Shown here piece by piece: positions 7,414 through 15,827 of a stretch of DNA of 37,476 bases; positions within the stretch are counted from its first letter, which is position 1; every line of letters begins with the position of its first letter. This stretch comes from an uncultured Clostridia bacterium (GTDB taxonomy: Bacteria > Bacillota > Clostridia > Oscillospirales > Acutalibacteraceae), in the NCBI GenBank assembly GCA_944380885.1, contig CALWIZ010000027.1, forward strand, positions 1-37,476. Reading direction: 5' to 3'. The notes under the pieces were generated by a model. The model was not told the origin of the DNA, made no database searches, and worked only from the letters and a program-made list of their open reading frames with translations. A program made the translations under genes and the position numbers.

Positions 7414-8688
7414 ATGAATATTACCGAGATAAAAACCAATATTCAAAGCGGAAAATACGACTCCGATTTCAATATGCTCTACGGTGAGGCGCAGACCGCG
7501 CGTGCCCGTTATTTCGCGGCATGTGAGAGCTTTCAGTCCCTTTTTCCGGAAACCGAGGATATAAGGCTCTTTACCGCTCCGGGCAGAACCGAAATAGGCG
7601 GAAATCACACCGACCACCAGCACGGCTGTGTGCTTGCGGGCAGCGTAAACCTTGATGTTATAGCGGTTGCGGCCCCCAACACAGACGGAAAGATACGCAT
7701 AAAATCCGAAGGCTTTGATATGGATACGATCGACATAAGTGACCTTGAGGCGAAGGCTTCCGAAAACGGACGCGCCGCGGCACTTATAAGAGGCGTGTGC
7801 AGCCGGTTCAGAGAAATGGGCTGCGAGCTTTCCGGCTTTAACGCATATACCACATCAAACGTAATGAAGGGCTCAGGTCTTTCTTCCTCCGCGGCGTTTG
7901 AGGTTCTTGTGGGAACTATAATAAACGGTATGATGTTTGACAACAAGGCGGACGCAATAACCGTCGCAAAAATCGGTCAGTACGCGGAGCGCGAGTACTT
8001 CGGAAAGCCCTGCGGCCTGCTCGACCAGATGGCAAGCTCTATGGGCGGCTTTACATATGCCGATTTTAACGACCCGTCAAATCCGATAACCGAAAAAATC
8101 GAACTTGATATACACTCATACGGATATACGCTCTGCGTTGTGGATACAGGCGGAAACCATTCCGATCTTACGCAGGATTACGCCGATATTACAGTGGAAT
8201 GCAAGAAGATCAGCAATGCTCTCGGGGTGGATTTCCTTCGTGACGCCGATGAAACCGCATTTTACGGCAGTCTTGCGGATTTACGCAAGAAGTGCGGCGA
8301 CCGCGCCATACTGAGGGCTTTTCATTTCTTTAACGAGCAGATACGCGTTGAAAAGCAGAAAGCGGCTCTGATTTCAGGCGATTTTGAGGAATTTTTAAAG
8401 CAGGTCAACGCCTCAGGCGATTCCTCATACGATTATCTCCAGAACCTTTATTCTACTTCCGCGGTATCCGAACAGGGTCTTTCTCTCGCGATTGCCCTTA
8501 CAAAGCGCTTTCTCGGAGATAAGGGCGCCTGCCGCGTCCACGGCGGCGGATTTGCCGGAACCATACAGTGCTATATTCCGACAGACGCTCTGCCGGATTA
8601 CAAGGAAATGATAGAAAAGGTCTTCGGCAAGGATACCTGCTGTGTGCTTAATGTCCGTCCGGTCGGCGGATACGAGATTAAAGCGTAA
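7414..8688 (+). CDS. galK: Galactokinase-family GHMP kinase
   Basis: A 424-aa GHMP-superfamily kinase. The N-terminal signature reads PGRTEIGGNHTDHQ (56-69), the ATP loop is KGSGLSSSAA (152-161), the catalytic Asp is in CGLLDQ (Asp204), and HGGGFAGTIQ is the C-terminal motif. Canonical galactokinases have GRVNLIGEHTDY; here the Glu of GEH is Asn, and that Glu normally contacts the sugar. The protein is also longer than typical GalK (about 390 aa) with an N-terminal extension of some 45 residues. Galactose phosphorylation is the default call, but a different sugar substrate is possible. No galT or galE lies nearby. The ribosome binding site is CCGGAGG. Confidence 0.8.
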   Translation: MNITEIKTNIQSGKYDSDFNMLYGEAQTARARYFAACESFQSLFPETEDIRLFTAPGRTEIGGNHTDHQHGCVLAGSVNLDVIAVAAPNTDGKIRIKSEGFDMDTIDISDLEAKASENGRAAALIRGVCSRFREMGCELSGFNAYTTSNVMKGSGLSSSAAFEVLVGTIINGMMFDNKADAITVAKIGQYAEREYFGKPCGLLDQMASSMGGFTYADFNDPSNPITEKIELDIHSYGYTLCVVDTGGNHSDLTQDYADITVECKKISNALGVDFLRDADETAFYGSLADLRKKCGDRAILRAFHFFNEQIRVEKQKAALISGDFEEFLKQVNASGDSSYDYLQNLYSTSAVSEQGLSLAIALTKRFLGDKGACRVHGGGFAGTIQCYIPTDALPDYKEMIEKVFGKDTCCVLNVRPVGGYEIKA

Positions 8689-8722
8689 CTTTCCGCTTCA
8701 ACCGGCAAAAATACTTTATAGG

Positions 8723-8751
8723 AACAGTCGTCTTAATGGCGGCTGTTTTTT
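8723..8751 (+). terminator. Terminator of ackA-galK
   Basis: An 8-bp stem with one G-U pair (8723-8730 with 8740-8747) runs into a six-T tract, 34 nt after the galK stop. Confidence 0.8.
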
Positions 8752-8948
8752 GTCTGAAAACACATTTTCGTATAAAATGTTAACAAATTTTTTTCTTTCA
8801 GACAAAATTCTTCAATTATAATCGAAATATCGGAAAAATTTTAACTTTTTATATTTGTGCCGGTAATATTTCTCTGATACGCAAAAAACTGTATTTGCAA
8901 AAATCCTATCAGAGCTATCAAGGCGCAAAAAGAAAGGCGGAAAAGATA

Positions 8949-10286
8949 ATGGATATTGTACAACAGGCAGCAAAAGGCAGCCGGAAAGCACTTGAACTGT
9001 TATACCGTAACAATAAGCAGAAGGTCTATTATATTTCCCTGCTGCTTACCGGCTCGGAAAACGAAGCGCAGGAGGTTTTCAAACACGTTTTCAAAGATAT
9101 GCTTAACTGTTCTGGAGCGACCGGCGCGGCTTCCGAAGAAGAGTTTTCCAGTATTTCCGTTCTTAAGACTGTAGAATACTGCCGCAAAAGACAATTAAAA
9201 AAGGATCCCCGTTCGTTCCGTTTGCCGCAGAAGCAAAATTTTCGCATCACTGATGAAATAATTTTGCCCGAAAGCAGCGAAAAGACTTCTGTTGCCGCGA
9301 TTAAAAGCCTTCCGGTTCTTCACAGATATATTTTCGTGCTCCGCAATGTGGCGGGATTTTCCCCCGAACAGACGGCGGATATGCTTAAATTTGATATCAA
9401 AACCCTGACGCTGGCTTTAAAAGCCGAAGAACAGAACATAGGCAGAATAATCGGGAAACGTCTCGGAAGCGATATAACCTACAGCGATTTTATCGGAGAA
9501 ATACGCTCAGCAGAAAAAGAAACCAAGGTGCCGCAGGACGCGGACAGCTTTGTTTTTGATATAATAGACTCTATCGCTTTACCGGCGGAAAAAAAGCGCA
9601 AAAGAAAAGCGGCGGTCATTTCGGCAGTAGTTGTAGTAATATGCGCGGCAGCAGCGCTCACTGTTTTTCTCGCTGTCGGCGGACAAAATTCCCCGACCTC
9701 ATCAGACAGTGGTTCATCAGACAGCAGCGGAGAAACGACAGATTCGTCGGTAATTTCAGAACCTGTGATTGATCTTGACGATTCGCTCACATACTATGCC
9801 GATATAGACATAGCCGATTATGGCACAGTTACCGTAAAGCTCGATCAGGAAGCAGCTCCCGTAACAGTTGCGAATTTCGTCAATCTGGCGCAGAACGGAT
9901 TTTACGACGGGCTTACCTTTCACCGCATAATTGAAGGCTTTATGATGCAGGGCGGCGATCCAAACGGGGACGGAACCGGAGGCTCTGACCAAAACATTGT
10001 AGGTGAATTTTCGGAAAACGGCTATGACAATCCGCTTTCGCACACAAGAGGCGCTATATCTATGGCGCGGTCAAACGATTACAACAGTGCAAGCTCACAG
10101 TTCTTTATAGTTCATGAAGACAATACCGAATCCCTTGACGGAAAATATGCCGCCTTCGGTTATGTTACCGACGGTATGGATATAGTTGACGAAATATGCG
10201 AGTCAGCGGAGCCCACCGACGGTAACGGAACAATAGCGGCGGAGGATCAGCCGGTTATCAACTCTATCACAATAAGGACTGAATAA
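8949..10286 (+). CDS. Sigma-like / transmembrane / cyclophilin fusion protein
   Basis: A 445-aa three-part protein. Residues 1-170 resemble an ECF-type sigma factor: AAKGSRKALELLYRNNKQKV in the region 2 position, and SLPVLHRYIFVLRNVAGFSP, then EQTADML, in region 4 (120-165). Residues 216-220 are basic and 221-244 form one transmembrane helix. A Ser/Thr/Asp-rich linker (248-275) leads to a complete cyclophilin domain (281-445) with FHRI (324-327), QGGDPNGDGTGG (334-345), SMAR (371-374), ASSQFFI (381-387) and LDGKYAAFG (396-404). The expected topology is sigma-like part inside and isomerase outside. The start at ATG 8949 follows AAAGGCGG; a TTG at 8895 is in frame but unsupported. Whether the sigma-like part binds RNA polymerase is unknown. 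Confidence 0.85.
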   Translation: MDIVQQAAKGSRKALELLYRNNKQKVYYISLLLTGSENEAQEVFKHVFKDMLNCSGATGAASEEEFSSISVLKTVEYCRKRQLKKDPRSFRLPQKQNFRITDEIILPESSEKTSVAAIKSLPVLHRYIFVLRNVAGFSPEQTADMLKFDIKTLTLALKAEEQNIGRIIGKRLGSDITYSDFIGEIRSAEKETKVPQDADSFVFDIIDSIALPAEKKRKRKAAVISAVVVVICAAAALTVFLAVGGQNSPTSSDSGSSDSSGETTDSSVISEPVIDLDDSLTYYADIDIADYGTVTVKLDQEAAPVTVANFVNLAQNGFYDGLTFHRIIEGFMMQGGDPNGDGTGGSDQNIVGEFSENGYDNPLSHTRGAISMARSNDYNSASSQFFIVHEDNTESLDGKYAAFGYVTDGMDIVDEICESAEPTDGNGTIAAEDQPVINSITIRTE

Positions 10287-10354
10287 ATGTTTTCTCGTTT
10301 AAAATAAATACCTGAATAAAGGCTCAGCTTAAGCCTAATATCCCGTATATAAAA

Positions 10355-10401
10355 AACAAAACCGGTTTCTGTTCACAGCTTAGAACGAAAACCGGTTTTT
10401 T
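10355..10401. terminator. Bidirectional terminator
   Basis: Inverted repeat aaaaccggttt (10358-10368) pairs with 10388-10399, with a smaller GTTC/GAAC stem inside, and there are T or A tracts on both sides. It separates the converging fusion gene and DUF3737 gene. Confidence 0.85.
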
Positions 10402-10425
10402 CAATATACAGATATAAAAACGTAT

Positions 10426-11292
10426 TTATCCTGCCGCGTCATTATCCTTATAGGTGTTATCCCTTATAATAATCTTTGCTTTCGCATTTTCATCGTCTCT
10501 TATTATTTCACCTGCCGACGGAACCGATATAATACCCGAATACGGATTTTTAATGCTTATTACCGGTGTAGTTATATAAGCCTTTACCGCTGACCGCTCA
10601 AAGGCAAGATCCGCGTCTGTCATACTGCAGTTTATCAGCTTCAAACCCTTACAATAGCAGAAAGGCTGTGTTCCGGAAATACTGCAATTCTCGAATGTGA
10701 CGTTTTTGCAGTACCATGCGAGATACTCACCTTTTACTGTGCAGTTTCTCACAACAACGTTTTCGGCATGCCAAAAAGCGTCCTTTGTATCAAAAGTGCA
10801 GTTTTCAAATAAGGCGTTCTTTATGTACTGGAATGAGTATTTTCCCTTCATATTCACATTACGAAAATCAAGATCCGTAGAACGCATCATAAAATATTCG
10901 CTTTCAGCGGTACAGTTTTCCATACTTACGTTACCGCAGTTCCAGCCGAATTCCGGAGAAATAATATCGCAGTCAGAAACAGAAACATTCCTGCATTCGC
11001 GAAGCGCCTTTATACCGTGGAGCTTTGTGCGTTCTATTTTAACATTTACGGAATACCACAAAGCCGCGCGGCACATCGTAGTCATTTCGCAATCCGAAAT
11101 TTCAAGCGTTCTATCATGCCAAAACGGATAGCGCAGATTGAAATAACTTTTTTCAACCGCAATATCCGAAGATTCTTTAAGTGCGCTCTCGCCGTCTGCC
11201 GGTCCGTCAAACCGGCAGTTTTTAATTTTAAGCGACCTGCTGCCGTAAAGTGCCCTTTCGCCGTCAAATACATTATCAGCAACAGTTATCAT
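10426..11292 (-). CDS. DUF3737-family right-handed beta-helix protein
   Basis: A 288-aa protein without signal peptide, built of short repeats of the type 'N-V-x-F/V-x-N-C-x-F/I' (for example FENCTFDTKDAFWHAENVVV and NVTFENCSISG), the hallmark of pectate-lyase-like right-handed parallel beta-helices. Overall it matches the DUF3737 family common in Firmicutes and Bacteroidetes. No catalytic residues can be assigned, and the lack of a signal peptide points to a cytoplasmic role. The ATG follows a GGAGG ribosome binding site 8 nt upstream. It is monocistronic, with a terminator shared with the converging upstream gene. Confidence 0.8.
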   Translation of the reverse strand: MITVADNVFDGERALYGSRSLKIKNCRFDGPADGESALKESSDIAVEKSYFNLRYPFWHDRTLEISDCEMTTMCRAALWYSVNVKIERTKLHGIKALRECRNVSVSDCDIISPEFGWNCGNVSMENCTAESEYFMMRSTDLDFRNVNMKGKYSFQYIKNALFENCTFDTKDAFWHAENVVVRNCTVKGEYLAWYCKNVTFENCSISGTQPFCYCKGLKLINCSMTDADLAFERSAVKAYITTPVISIKNPYSGIISVPSAGEIIRDDENAKAKIIIRDNTYKDNDAAG

Positions 11293-11452
11293 ACCATCGA
11301 CCTCCGTAGCTGCTTAAATTAAAGCCTTAATTGTTCAATACATTTACAAATAAAGTATAAACCTTTAAATGCCAAATTTCAAATGCTAAAGATACTTTTT
11401 AAAAAACTTTGCATAAAATTACAATTACGGTATCTTTAAACTGCAAGCATTT

Positions 11453-11480
11453 TTGCATAATATATGATATATTTTATTAT
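11453..11480 (+). promoter_or_regulatory. Possible promoter for the FAD oxidoreductase
   Basis: TTGCAT (11453-11458), a 16-bp spacer and TATTAT (11475-11480), in a very A+T-rich divergent intergenic region. The whole tract is A+T-rich, so chance matches are possible. Confidence 0.4.
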
Positions 11481-11518
11481 ATCCGATTTATCTTTCTGTG
11501 TTTAAGGAGAAAAAAGAT

Positions 11519-13207
11519 ATGAAAAAATTAAATTACAGTGCGGATTTCTGCGTTGTGGGCGGAGGTCTTTCAGGTCTTTGCGCCGCTCTCGCCGCGGCGA
11601 GACACGGCATTAAAACCGTTCTTATACAGGACAGACCGGTACTCGGAGGAAACGCTTCAAGCGAGGTGCGTATGTGGGTATGCGGGGCCCACGGAAAGGA
11701 TAACAGGGAAACCGGCATAATTGAGGAGCTTGTGCTCGAAAACTTTTATTTCAACCCCGGCAAAAAGTTTACGCTGTGGGACAGCGTGCTTTACGGCAAG
11801 GCGGTAAATCAGGAAAATCTTACCATTCTGCTCAACAGCAGCGTACTTGACGCGGATTGCTCCGACGGCATTATTAAAAGCGTTACCGCATGGCAGTCAA
11901 ACGCCGAAACATTTCACACCGTAACCGCCGCATATTTTGCCGACTGTTCAGGCGACTCCATACTCGCGCCTCTTACCGGCGCGCTTTACCGTTACGGCAG
12001 AGAGGCAAAAAGCGAATTCGGCGAAACGATACCGCCGGATACCGCCGATAAGAAAACCATGGGAATGAGCTGTCTCTTCCAGATACGTGAAACAGACAAA
12101 AAGGTTGAATTTATACCTCCTGAATGGGCGTATACGTATGAGACAGACGCCGACCTGCCCTATAAAGATCACAGACTTGACAACAACTTTTGGTGGATAG
12201 AACTCGGAGGTGAATGGGACTGCATACACGATACCGACCGGTGCCGTGACGAGCTTGTGAAAATATGCTTCGGAGTTTGGGATCACATCAAAAACAAAGG
12301 CGATCACGGTGCCGACAACTGGGAGCTTGAATGGATAGGCTTTTTACCCGGCAAGCGTGAAAGCCGCCGGTATGTCGGAGAGTATACCGTCACGCAGAAC
12401 GATGTCGAGGCGGGAGGAAAATTTGACGATATTATAGCCTATGCCGGCTGGACAATGGACGATCACTTCCCCGCCGGGTTCAACTATAAGGACGGTCACC
12501 CTACAATTTATCACCCGGCTCCGTCTCCGTGGGGTCTTCCGCTCAGATGTATGATTTCCAAAAATATCAAAAACCTTGTTTTTGCGGGACGCAATATCAG
12601 CGTGACCCATGCGGCGCTCAGCTCCTCAAGAGTTATGGCGACCTGCGCGATACTCGGTCAGGCGCTCGGCACCGCCGTGGCACAGGCGCTTGACGAGGAT
12701 ACCGACATACGAAATATCAACATCGCCGAACTTCAGGACACTCTGATGGCGGACGACTGCTATATTCCCGGAAAAACAAGAAAAATCTCGCCGCTTTCCG
12801 AAGCAGCCGAATGCAGCAGCGAGACAGTACGCAACGGAAAAGAACGCGGAGAGGAAAACTGCTGGACAGGAAAGTCGGGAGACTATATAGAATACCGGCT
12901 ACCGGAAGAGACGGATATAAGCTGCGCCCGCATTATATTTGACAGTAACCTTAACCGCAAATATCACAATATGCCCTGCCGATATACAAAAGAACCCGAA
13001 TACGAAAGATTTCCCTCTACCGTAATTTCGGATTTTGAGATCAAAGCGGAAGACTGCGACGGAAATATCCGTAAATTCACCCGTACCGCAAATCATCAGC
13101 GTCTCGTTTATGTTGAAATGAACTGCAAAGCAAAAATCGTCCGTCTTATCCCCAAAAAGACATGGGGTGCTGAAGAATACAGAATTTTTTCCTTTGAAAT
13201 ACTTTAG
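11519..13207 (+). CDS. FAD-dependent oxidoreductase
   Basis: A 562-aa flavoprotein. The N-terminus has a Rossmann dinucleotide motif CVVGGGLSGLCAALAAARHG (11-30), followed by GGNASSEVRMWVCGAHG (43-59), typical of the large FAD_oxidored family found near carbohydrate-degradation genes. A second FAD contact, FAGRNISVTHAALSSSRVMA, lies near residues 360-380. The last 120 residues are a predicted beta-sandwich (GDYIEYRLPEETDISCARII), possibly a ligand-binding appendage. There is no signal peptide. The substrate is unknown; sugars or glycosides are the usual guess for the family. The start at ATG 11519 follows TTTAAGGAG; a GTG at 11498 would read through the ribosome binding site and is rejected. 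Confidence 0.82.
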   Translation: MKKLNYSADFCVVGGGLSGLCAALAAARHGIKTVLIQDRPVLGGNASSEVRMWVCGAHGKDNRETGIIEELVLENFYFNPGKKFTLWDSVLYGKAVNQENLTILLNSSVLDADCSDGIIKSVTAWQSNAETFHTVTAAYFADCSGDSILAPLTGALYRYGREAKSEFGETIPPDTADKKTMGMSCLFQIRETDKKVEFIPPEWAYTYETDADLPYKDHRLDNNFWWIELGGEWDCIHDTDRCRDELVKICFGVWDHIKNKGDHGADNWELEWIGFLPGKRESRRYVGEYTVTQNDVEAGGKFDDIIAYAGWTMDDHFPAGFNYKDGHPTIYHPAPSPWGLPLRCMISKNIKNLVFAGRNISVTHAALSSSRVMATCAILGQALGTAVAQALDEDTDIRNINIAELQDTLMADDCYIPGKTRKISPLSEAAECSSETVRNGKERGEENCWTGKSGDYIEYRLPEETDISCARIIFDSNLNRKYHNMPCRYTKEPEYERFPSTVISDFEIKAEDCDGNIRKFTRTANHQRLVYVEMNCKAKIVRLIPKKTWGAEEYRIFSFEIL

Positions 13208-13217
13208 AATATAATAG

Positions 13218-13250
13218 AGCCCCTGTCTGACTGAAGGTCAGACAGGGGCT
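13218..13250 (+). terminator. 14-bp hairpin terminator
   Basis: A perfect 14-bp stem (13218-13231 with 13237-13250) lies 10 nt after the flavoprotein stop. The T tract is poor, but stem stability is high. Confidence 0.7.
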
Positions 13251-13326
13251 TCATCTGTAAAAACTCATCAGCTACGTTAATCCTGACGTAAAAATACTGC
13301 CTGCACACTATTCTTCCGGATAACAA

Positions 13327-13359
13327 AAAGACCTTTCCGAAAAAAACAGAAAGGTCTTT
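13327..13359. terminator. Second hairpin, possible terminator
   Basis: An inverted repeat of about 11 bp (13327-13337 with 13349-13359) encloses an A-rich loop. On the minus strand it lies beyond the zinc-ribbon gene and could end it; on the plus strand it could back up the hairpin at 13218. Confidence 0.55.
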
Positions 13360-13426
13360 ATGTCTCTCGTGTCCAAAAAAGAACTGAGCGAAAACCGAGG
13401 ATTTTATTAAAAAACTAACATTTTAT

Positions 13427-13825
13427 TTAATGCATAACAAAAGAAAATAATATAGCAAGAACTCCGGTTATATATTTTATGCTAACAGTTCTAAATTCAG
13501 AATACCCCTCTGAATATTTCCATTGCATATATTTGGTTATCTTCCGTCCAAACAACGAACCTATAAGAGAAACCAAAAGACATACAATGGGAAAAAGCAC
13601 AAAAGAATCTAATGTGTTTATTATGCAGAACAATCTTATAACAACAATGATTAAGCAGAGCATTGAAAACCAACATTGCTTTATTAGATGCCAAATAAAG
13701 TATTTATTAAAAACATACTTTTCTTTATCACGATTAACAATCGGTTCATAGGTTATCGTGGCATAGCAAAAGGGGCATTCGTTATCCGCATCTACTATCA
13801 TTTTACAATTGGGACATTTCTTCAT
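13427..13825 (-). CDS. Zinc-ribbon small membrane protein
   Basis: A 132-aa protein that starts with a zinc-ribbon (MKKCPNC and CPFC; Cys4, Cys7, Cys17, Cys20) followed by about three hydrophobic segments (roughly 52-70, 75-93 and 116-131). Zinc-ribbon plus transmembrane proteins of this kind are widespread and poorly characterised. The ATG follows AAGGCGG. The gene is more A+T-rich than its neighbours and stands alone between hairpins, suggesting later acquisition. No function is assigned. Confidence 0.65.
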   Translation of the reverse strand: MKKCPNCKMIVDADNECPFCYATITYEPIVNRDKEKYVFNKYFIWHLIKQCWFSMLCLIIVVIRLFCIINTLDSFVLFPIVCLLVSLIGSLFGRKITKYMQWKYSEGYSEFRTVSIKYITGVLAILFSFVMH

Positions 13826-13872
13826 ATCATCACCGCCTTGGGTGTATTATAGCATAAAAGCGGTAAAGCCGC

Positions 13873-13984
13873 AATAATTATTCATTATTCATCATCGTAA
13901 GCGATTTCATTATTCAATATTCATTTGAAAATCCGTTCATTTATTTAATGAATAATGAATGATGAAAAATGAATAGTGAATAAT
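13873..13984. repeat. Palindromic A+T-rich repeat, MITE-like
   Basis: About 110 bp of imperfect nested palindromes built from ATTATTCATT units on the left (13875-13895 and 13908-13926) and their complements on the right (13947-13984). There is no coding capacity. It lies just beyond the tRNA-Thr terminator. It could be a miniature mobile element or simple-sequence expansion. Confidence 0.6.
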
Positions 13985-13986
13985 AC

Positions 13987-14025
13987 AAACGAAAATCCGC
14001 CCTCTTACGAGAACGGATTTTCGTT

Positions 14026-14026
<1 letters not shown>
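13987..14026 (-). terminator. Terminator of tRNA-Thr
   Basis: A perfect 13-bp inverted repeat (13987-13999 with 14014-14026) directly abuts the CCA end of the tRNA on the minus strand and ends in a T-rich run. Confidence 0.85.
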
Positions 14027-14101
<75 letters not shown>

Positions 14102-14120
14102 ATATTTAGGCGACTATAAT

Positions 14121-14149
14121 ATTATACGGCAGGCGGACATTAAAGTCAA
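14121..14149 (-). promoter_or_regulatory. Promoter of tRNA-Thr
   Basis: Read leftward: TTGACT (14149-14144), a 17-bp spacer and TATAAT (14126-14121), about 20 nt before the tRNA 5' end. Confidence 0.85.
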
Positions 14150-14178
14150 GTATTTTTTATCTTATTTTGCTTTTTCTC

Positions 14179-14207
14179 TTTAAAAAATACCGGTACAATG
14201 ATATAAT
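14179..14207 (+). promoter_or_regulatory. Promoter for the NimA-like gene
   Basis: TTTAAA (14179-14184), a 17-bp spacer and TATAAT (14202-14207). The transcription start would fall only about 14 nt before the ATG, just upstream of or at the ribosome binding site. Confidence 0.5.
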
Positions 14208-14227
14208 AAATCAAAAGGAGTGTTTTT

Positions 14228-14698
14228 ATGAGAAGAAAGGACCGTGAACGGGACAGGAATTTTGCACTTAATGTCATTGACAGATGCGATTACGGCGTTA
14301 TTTCGCTTGTCACACCTGACGGGCGTCCTTACTGTGTTCCTCTGTCGGTGGTGAGAATTGAAAATGAGATCTATTTTCACACGGCAACCGAAGGCACAAA
14401 GCTCGACATACTGCGCGTGAACCCTTACGCCTCTCTCGCCTGTGTTACCGGAGTGCAGGTTATTCCGGGAAAATTCACAACGGCTTATGAGTCCGCCGTC
14501 GTAAGCGGTAATGTTACGGAGGTTACGGACGAAAAGCAGAAAATTGAGGCTTTAAGGGCCTTATGCCTTAAATTTACGCCCGATAATATGGACGATTTTG
14601 ACAACGCCGTAAGCCGGAGCCTTGCCCGAACCGGAGTATGGAAAATGAAAATAGAAAGCATAACCGGAAAATGCAAGGAAAACAAAGCAAAAAATTAA
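14228..14698 (+). CDS. Pyridoxamine 5'-phosphate oxidase-like (NimA-type) flavoprotein
   Basis: A 156-aa split-barrel protein of the pyridoxamine 5'-phosphate oxidase superfamily. The pattern YGVISLVTPDGRPYCVPLSV (22-41), then IYFHTATEGTKLDILRVNP, matches the NimA/5-nitroimidazole-reductase-like group that binds FMN or related cofactors. Many such proteins are housekeeping flavin or heme binders; drug resistance cannot be deduced. The ATG follows AAAAGGAG. Its stop codon (14696-14698) overlaps the first bases of the 24-nt repeated element at 14697-14720. Confidence 0.85.
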   Translation: MRRKDRERDRNFALNVIDRCDYGVISLVTPDGRPYCVPLSVVRIENEIYFHTATEGTKLDILRVNPYASLACVTGVQVIPGKFTTAYESAVVSGNVTEVTDEKQKIEALRALCLKFTPDNMDDFDNAVSRSLARTGVWKMKIESITGKCKENKAKN

Positions 14699-14720
14699 TT
14701 TGAGGTTTATCGACATACTG
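14697..14720 (+). repeat. 24-nt 3'-UTR repeat, copy A
   Basis: A 24-nt sequence containing GAGGTTTATCGACATACTG that is identical, in reverse orientation, to 26915-26938. In both places it follows a gene on the same strand and directly abuts a terminator hairpin. Confidence 0.75.
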
Positions 14721-14721
14721 G

Positions 14722-14754
14722 GCTGCGGCGAGAATTGCCGCAGCTTTTGTTTTT
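14722..14754 (+). terminator. Terminator of the NimA-like gene
   Basis: An 8-bp perfect GC-rich stem (14722-14729 with 14737-14744) is followed by TTTTGTTTTT. It starts within 2 nt of the end of the 24-nt repeat. Confidence 0.85.
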
Positions 14755-14768
14755 ATACACTGTTATTG

Positions 14769-15827
14769 CTATCTTTCCGCCTTTAGCCGTGCGAAAATTT
14801 TTGTATTTCTTGACTTCACCGCCGAAATAACTCTGCCCTCAAGCATTGTAAGAGCGGCGCTGTTCCATCTGACCGGCAGAAGCATGAGCTTCATATAGCC
14901 CGAATTCGGTTTTGCTGTCCTTACCGCCTCACGGGCGCGGTCGGATGATATCATTTTTCTGATTTCCACCCTTTTTTCCGCCGCTTTCAGCGTACAGTTC
15001 CTGTTTGTGACATTCTCTATGCAGCCTATCAGACGCTCAATGTATCTTCTCGCGAGAAATTCCCTTATTTCAGGCGAATCCGTATGCCAATAGTCATAAA
15101 GCTCAAGCAGCCAGCCATGCTCCTCCTCACGCTTTTCGTACATATCGGCACGGTATTTAGCCGTCTCGCTCTCGGCACGCTTGCGTATGAAATGATAGTA
15201 TTTTCCGGAAGTGACGGAAACTTTCTCTATGTCCCGTACAACACTGAGGTTAAACGGGAAATCGTCCCAGAATGTCTCAGGGAAATACAGCCTGTTTTCG
15301 GTAATATAGCTTGATAAATACAGCTTGTTCCACGGCGTGTAAAGCAGGTTTTTATCAAACAGCCTGTGCGCGTTTTTCCTGAACTCGGTGCTGTTTTTAT
15401 AAACCGCGTCAGAACAGGACTGCTCCTGAACATATTTTTCGGTATCATTATAATATGTGTCTATATAATAGCCCGCTACCGTAAGCTGCGCCCCGTCACG
15501 CTCGGCAAGATTATACATATCCTCAAGCATATCAGGCTCCGCCCAGTCGTCGGAATCAAGGAAATACATATATTTCCCTCTCGCCCTGTCAATCGCGGCA
15601 TTGCGCGCGCTCGGCGCTCCGCCGTTTTCCTTATGAATTACGGTGATCCGGCTGTCCTTTTCGGCGTATCTGTCGCATATTTCGCCGCTCCTGTCAGGGG
15701 AACCGTCGTCCACGCAGAAAAACTCCCACTCCGTAAGCGTCTGCGCCTGCATGCTTTCTATCGCCCTGCCGACATAATCCTCAACGCCGTAAACCGGCAT
15801 AATTATACTGATTTTGATTTCACTCAT
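14769..15827 (-). CDS. Family 2 glycosyltransferase
   Basis: A 352-aa GT-A enzyme. The N-terminus SIIMPVYGVEDYVGRAIESM (GT2 start), VDDGSPDRSGEICD, and the metal-binding FLDSDDW are all present. It transfers a sugar from a nucleotide donor onto a glycan, probably in the cytoplasm at the membrane; specificity cannot be read from sequence. The start is ATG 15827 with GGAG 6 nt before it, preferred over a GTG at 15830. It overlaps the end of glf by 8 nt, so the pair is translationally coupled; a galactofuranosyl transfer role is a reasonable inference. Confidence 0.9.
   Translation of the reverse strand: MSEIKISIIMPVYGVEDYVGRAIESMQAQTLTEWEFFCVDDGSPDRSGEICDRYAEKDSRITVIHKENGGAPSARNAAIDRARGKYMYFLDSDDWAEPDMLEDMYNLAERDGAQLTVAGYYIDTYYNDTEKYVQEQSCSDAVYKNSTEFRKNAHRLFDKNLLYTPWNKLYLSSYITENRLYFPETFWDDFPFNLSVVRDIEKVSVTSGKYYHFIRKRAESETAKYRADMYEKREEEHGWLLELYDYWHTDSPEIREFLARRYIERLIGCIENVTNRNCTLKAAEKRVEIRKMISSDRAREAVRTAKPNSGYMKLMLLPVRWNSAALTMLEGRVISAVKSRNTKIFARLKAER

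Noticed and set aside
8775..8795. Possible second Rex site upstream of the cyclophilin fusion (TGTTAACA)
   Set aside because: Only overlapping half-sites are present; the 4-bp spacer between TTGTTAA and TTAACAA is missing.
8895..8948. TTG start giving an N-terminal extension of 18 residues to the fusion protein
   Set aside because: There is no ribosome binding site before 8895, whereas ATG 8949 has AAAGGCGG at good distance.
11293..11518. Possible riboswitch in the divergent region before the flavoprotein
   Set aside because: Apart from A+T-rich sequence I see no stable conserved helices or known aptamer motif.
13873..13984. Possible CRISPR array because of repeated ATTATTCATT units
   Set aside because: The units are about 10 nt, overlapping and palindromic, with no regular spacers and no cas genes.
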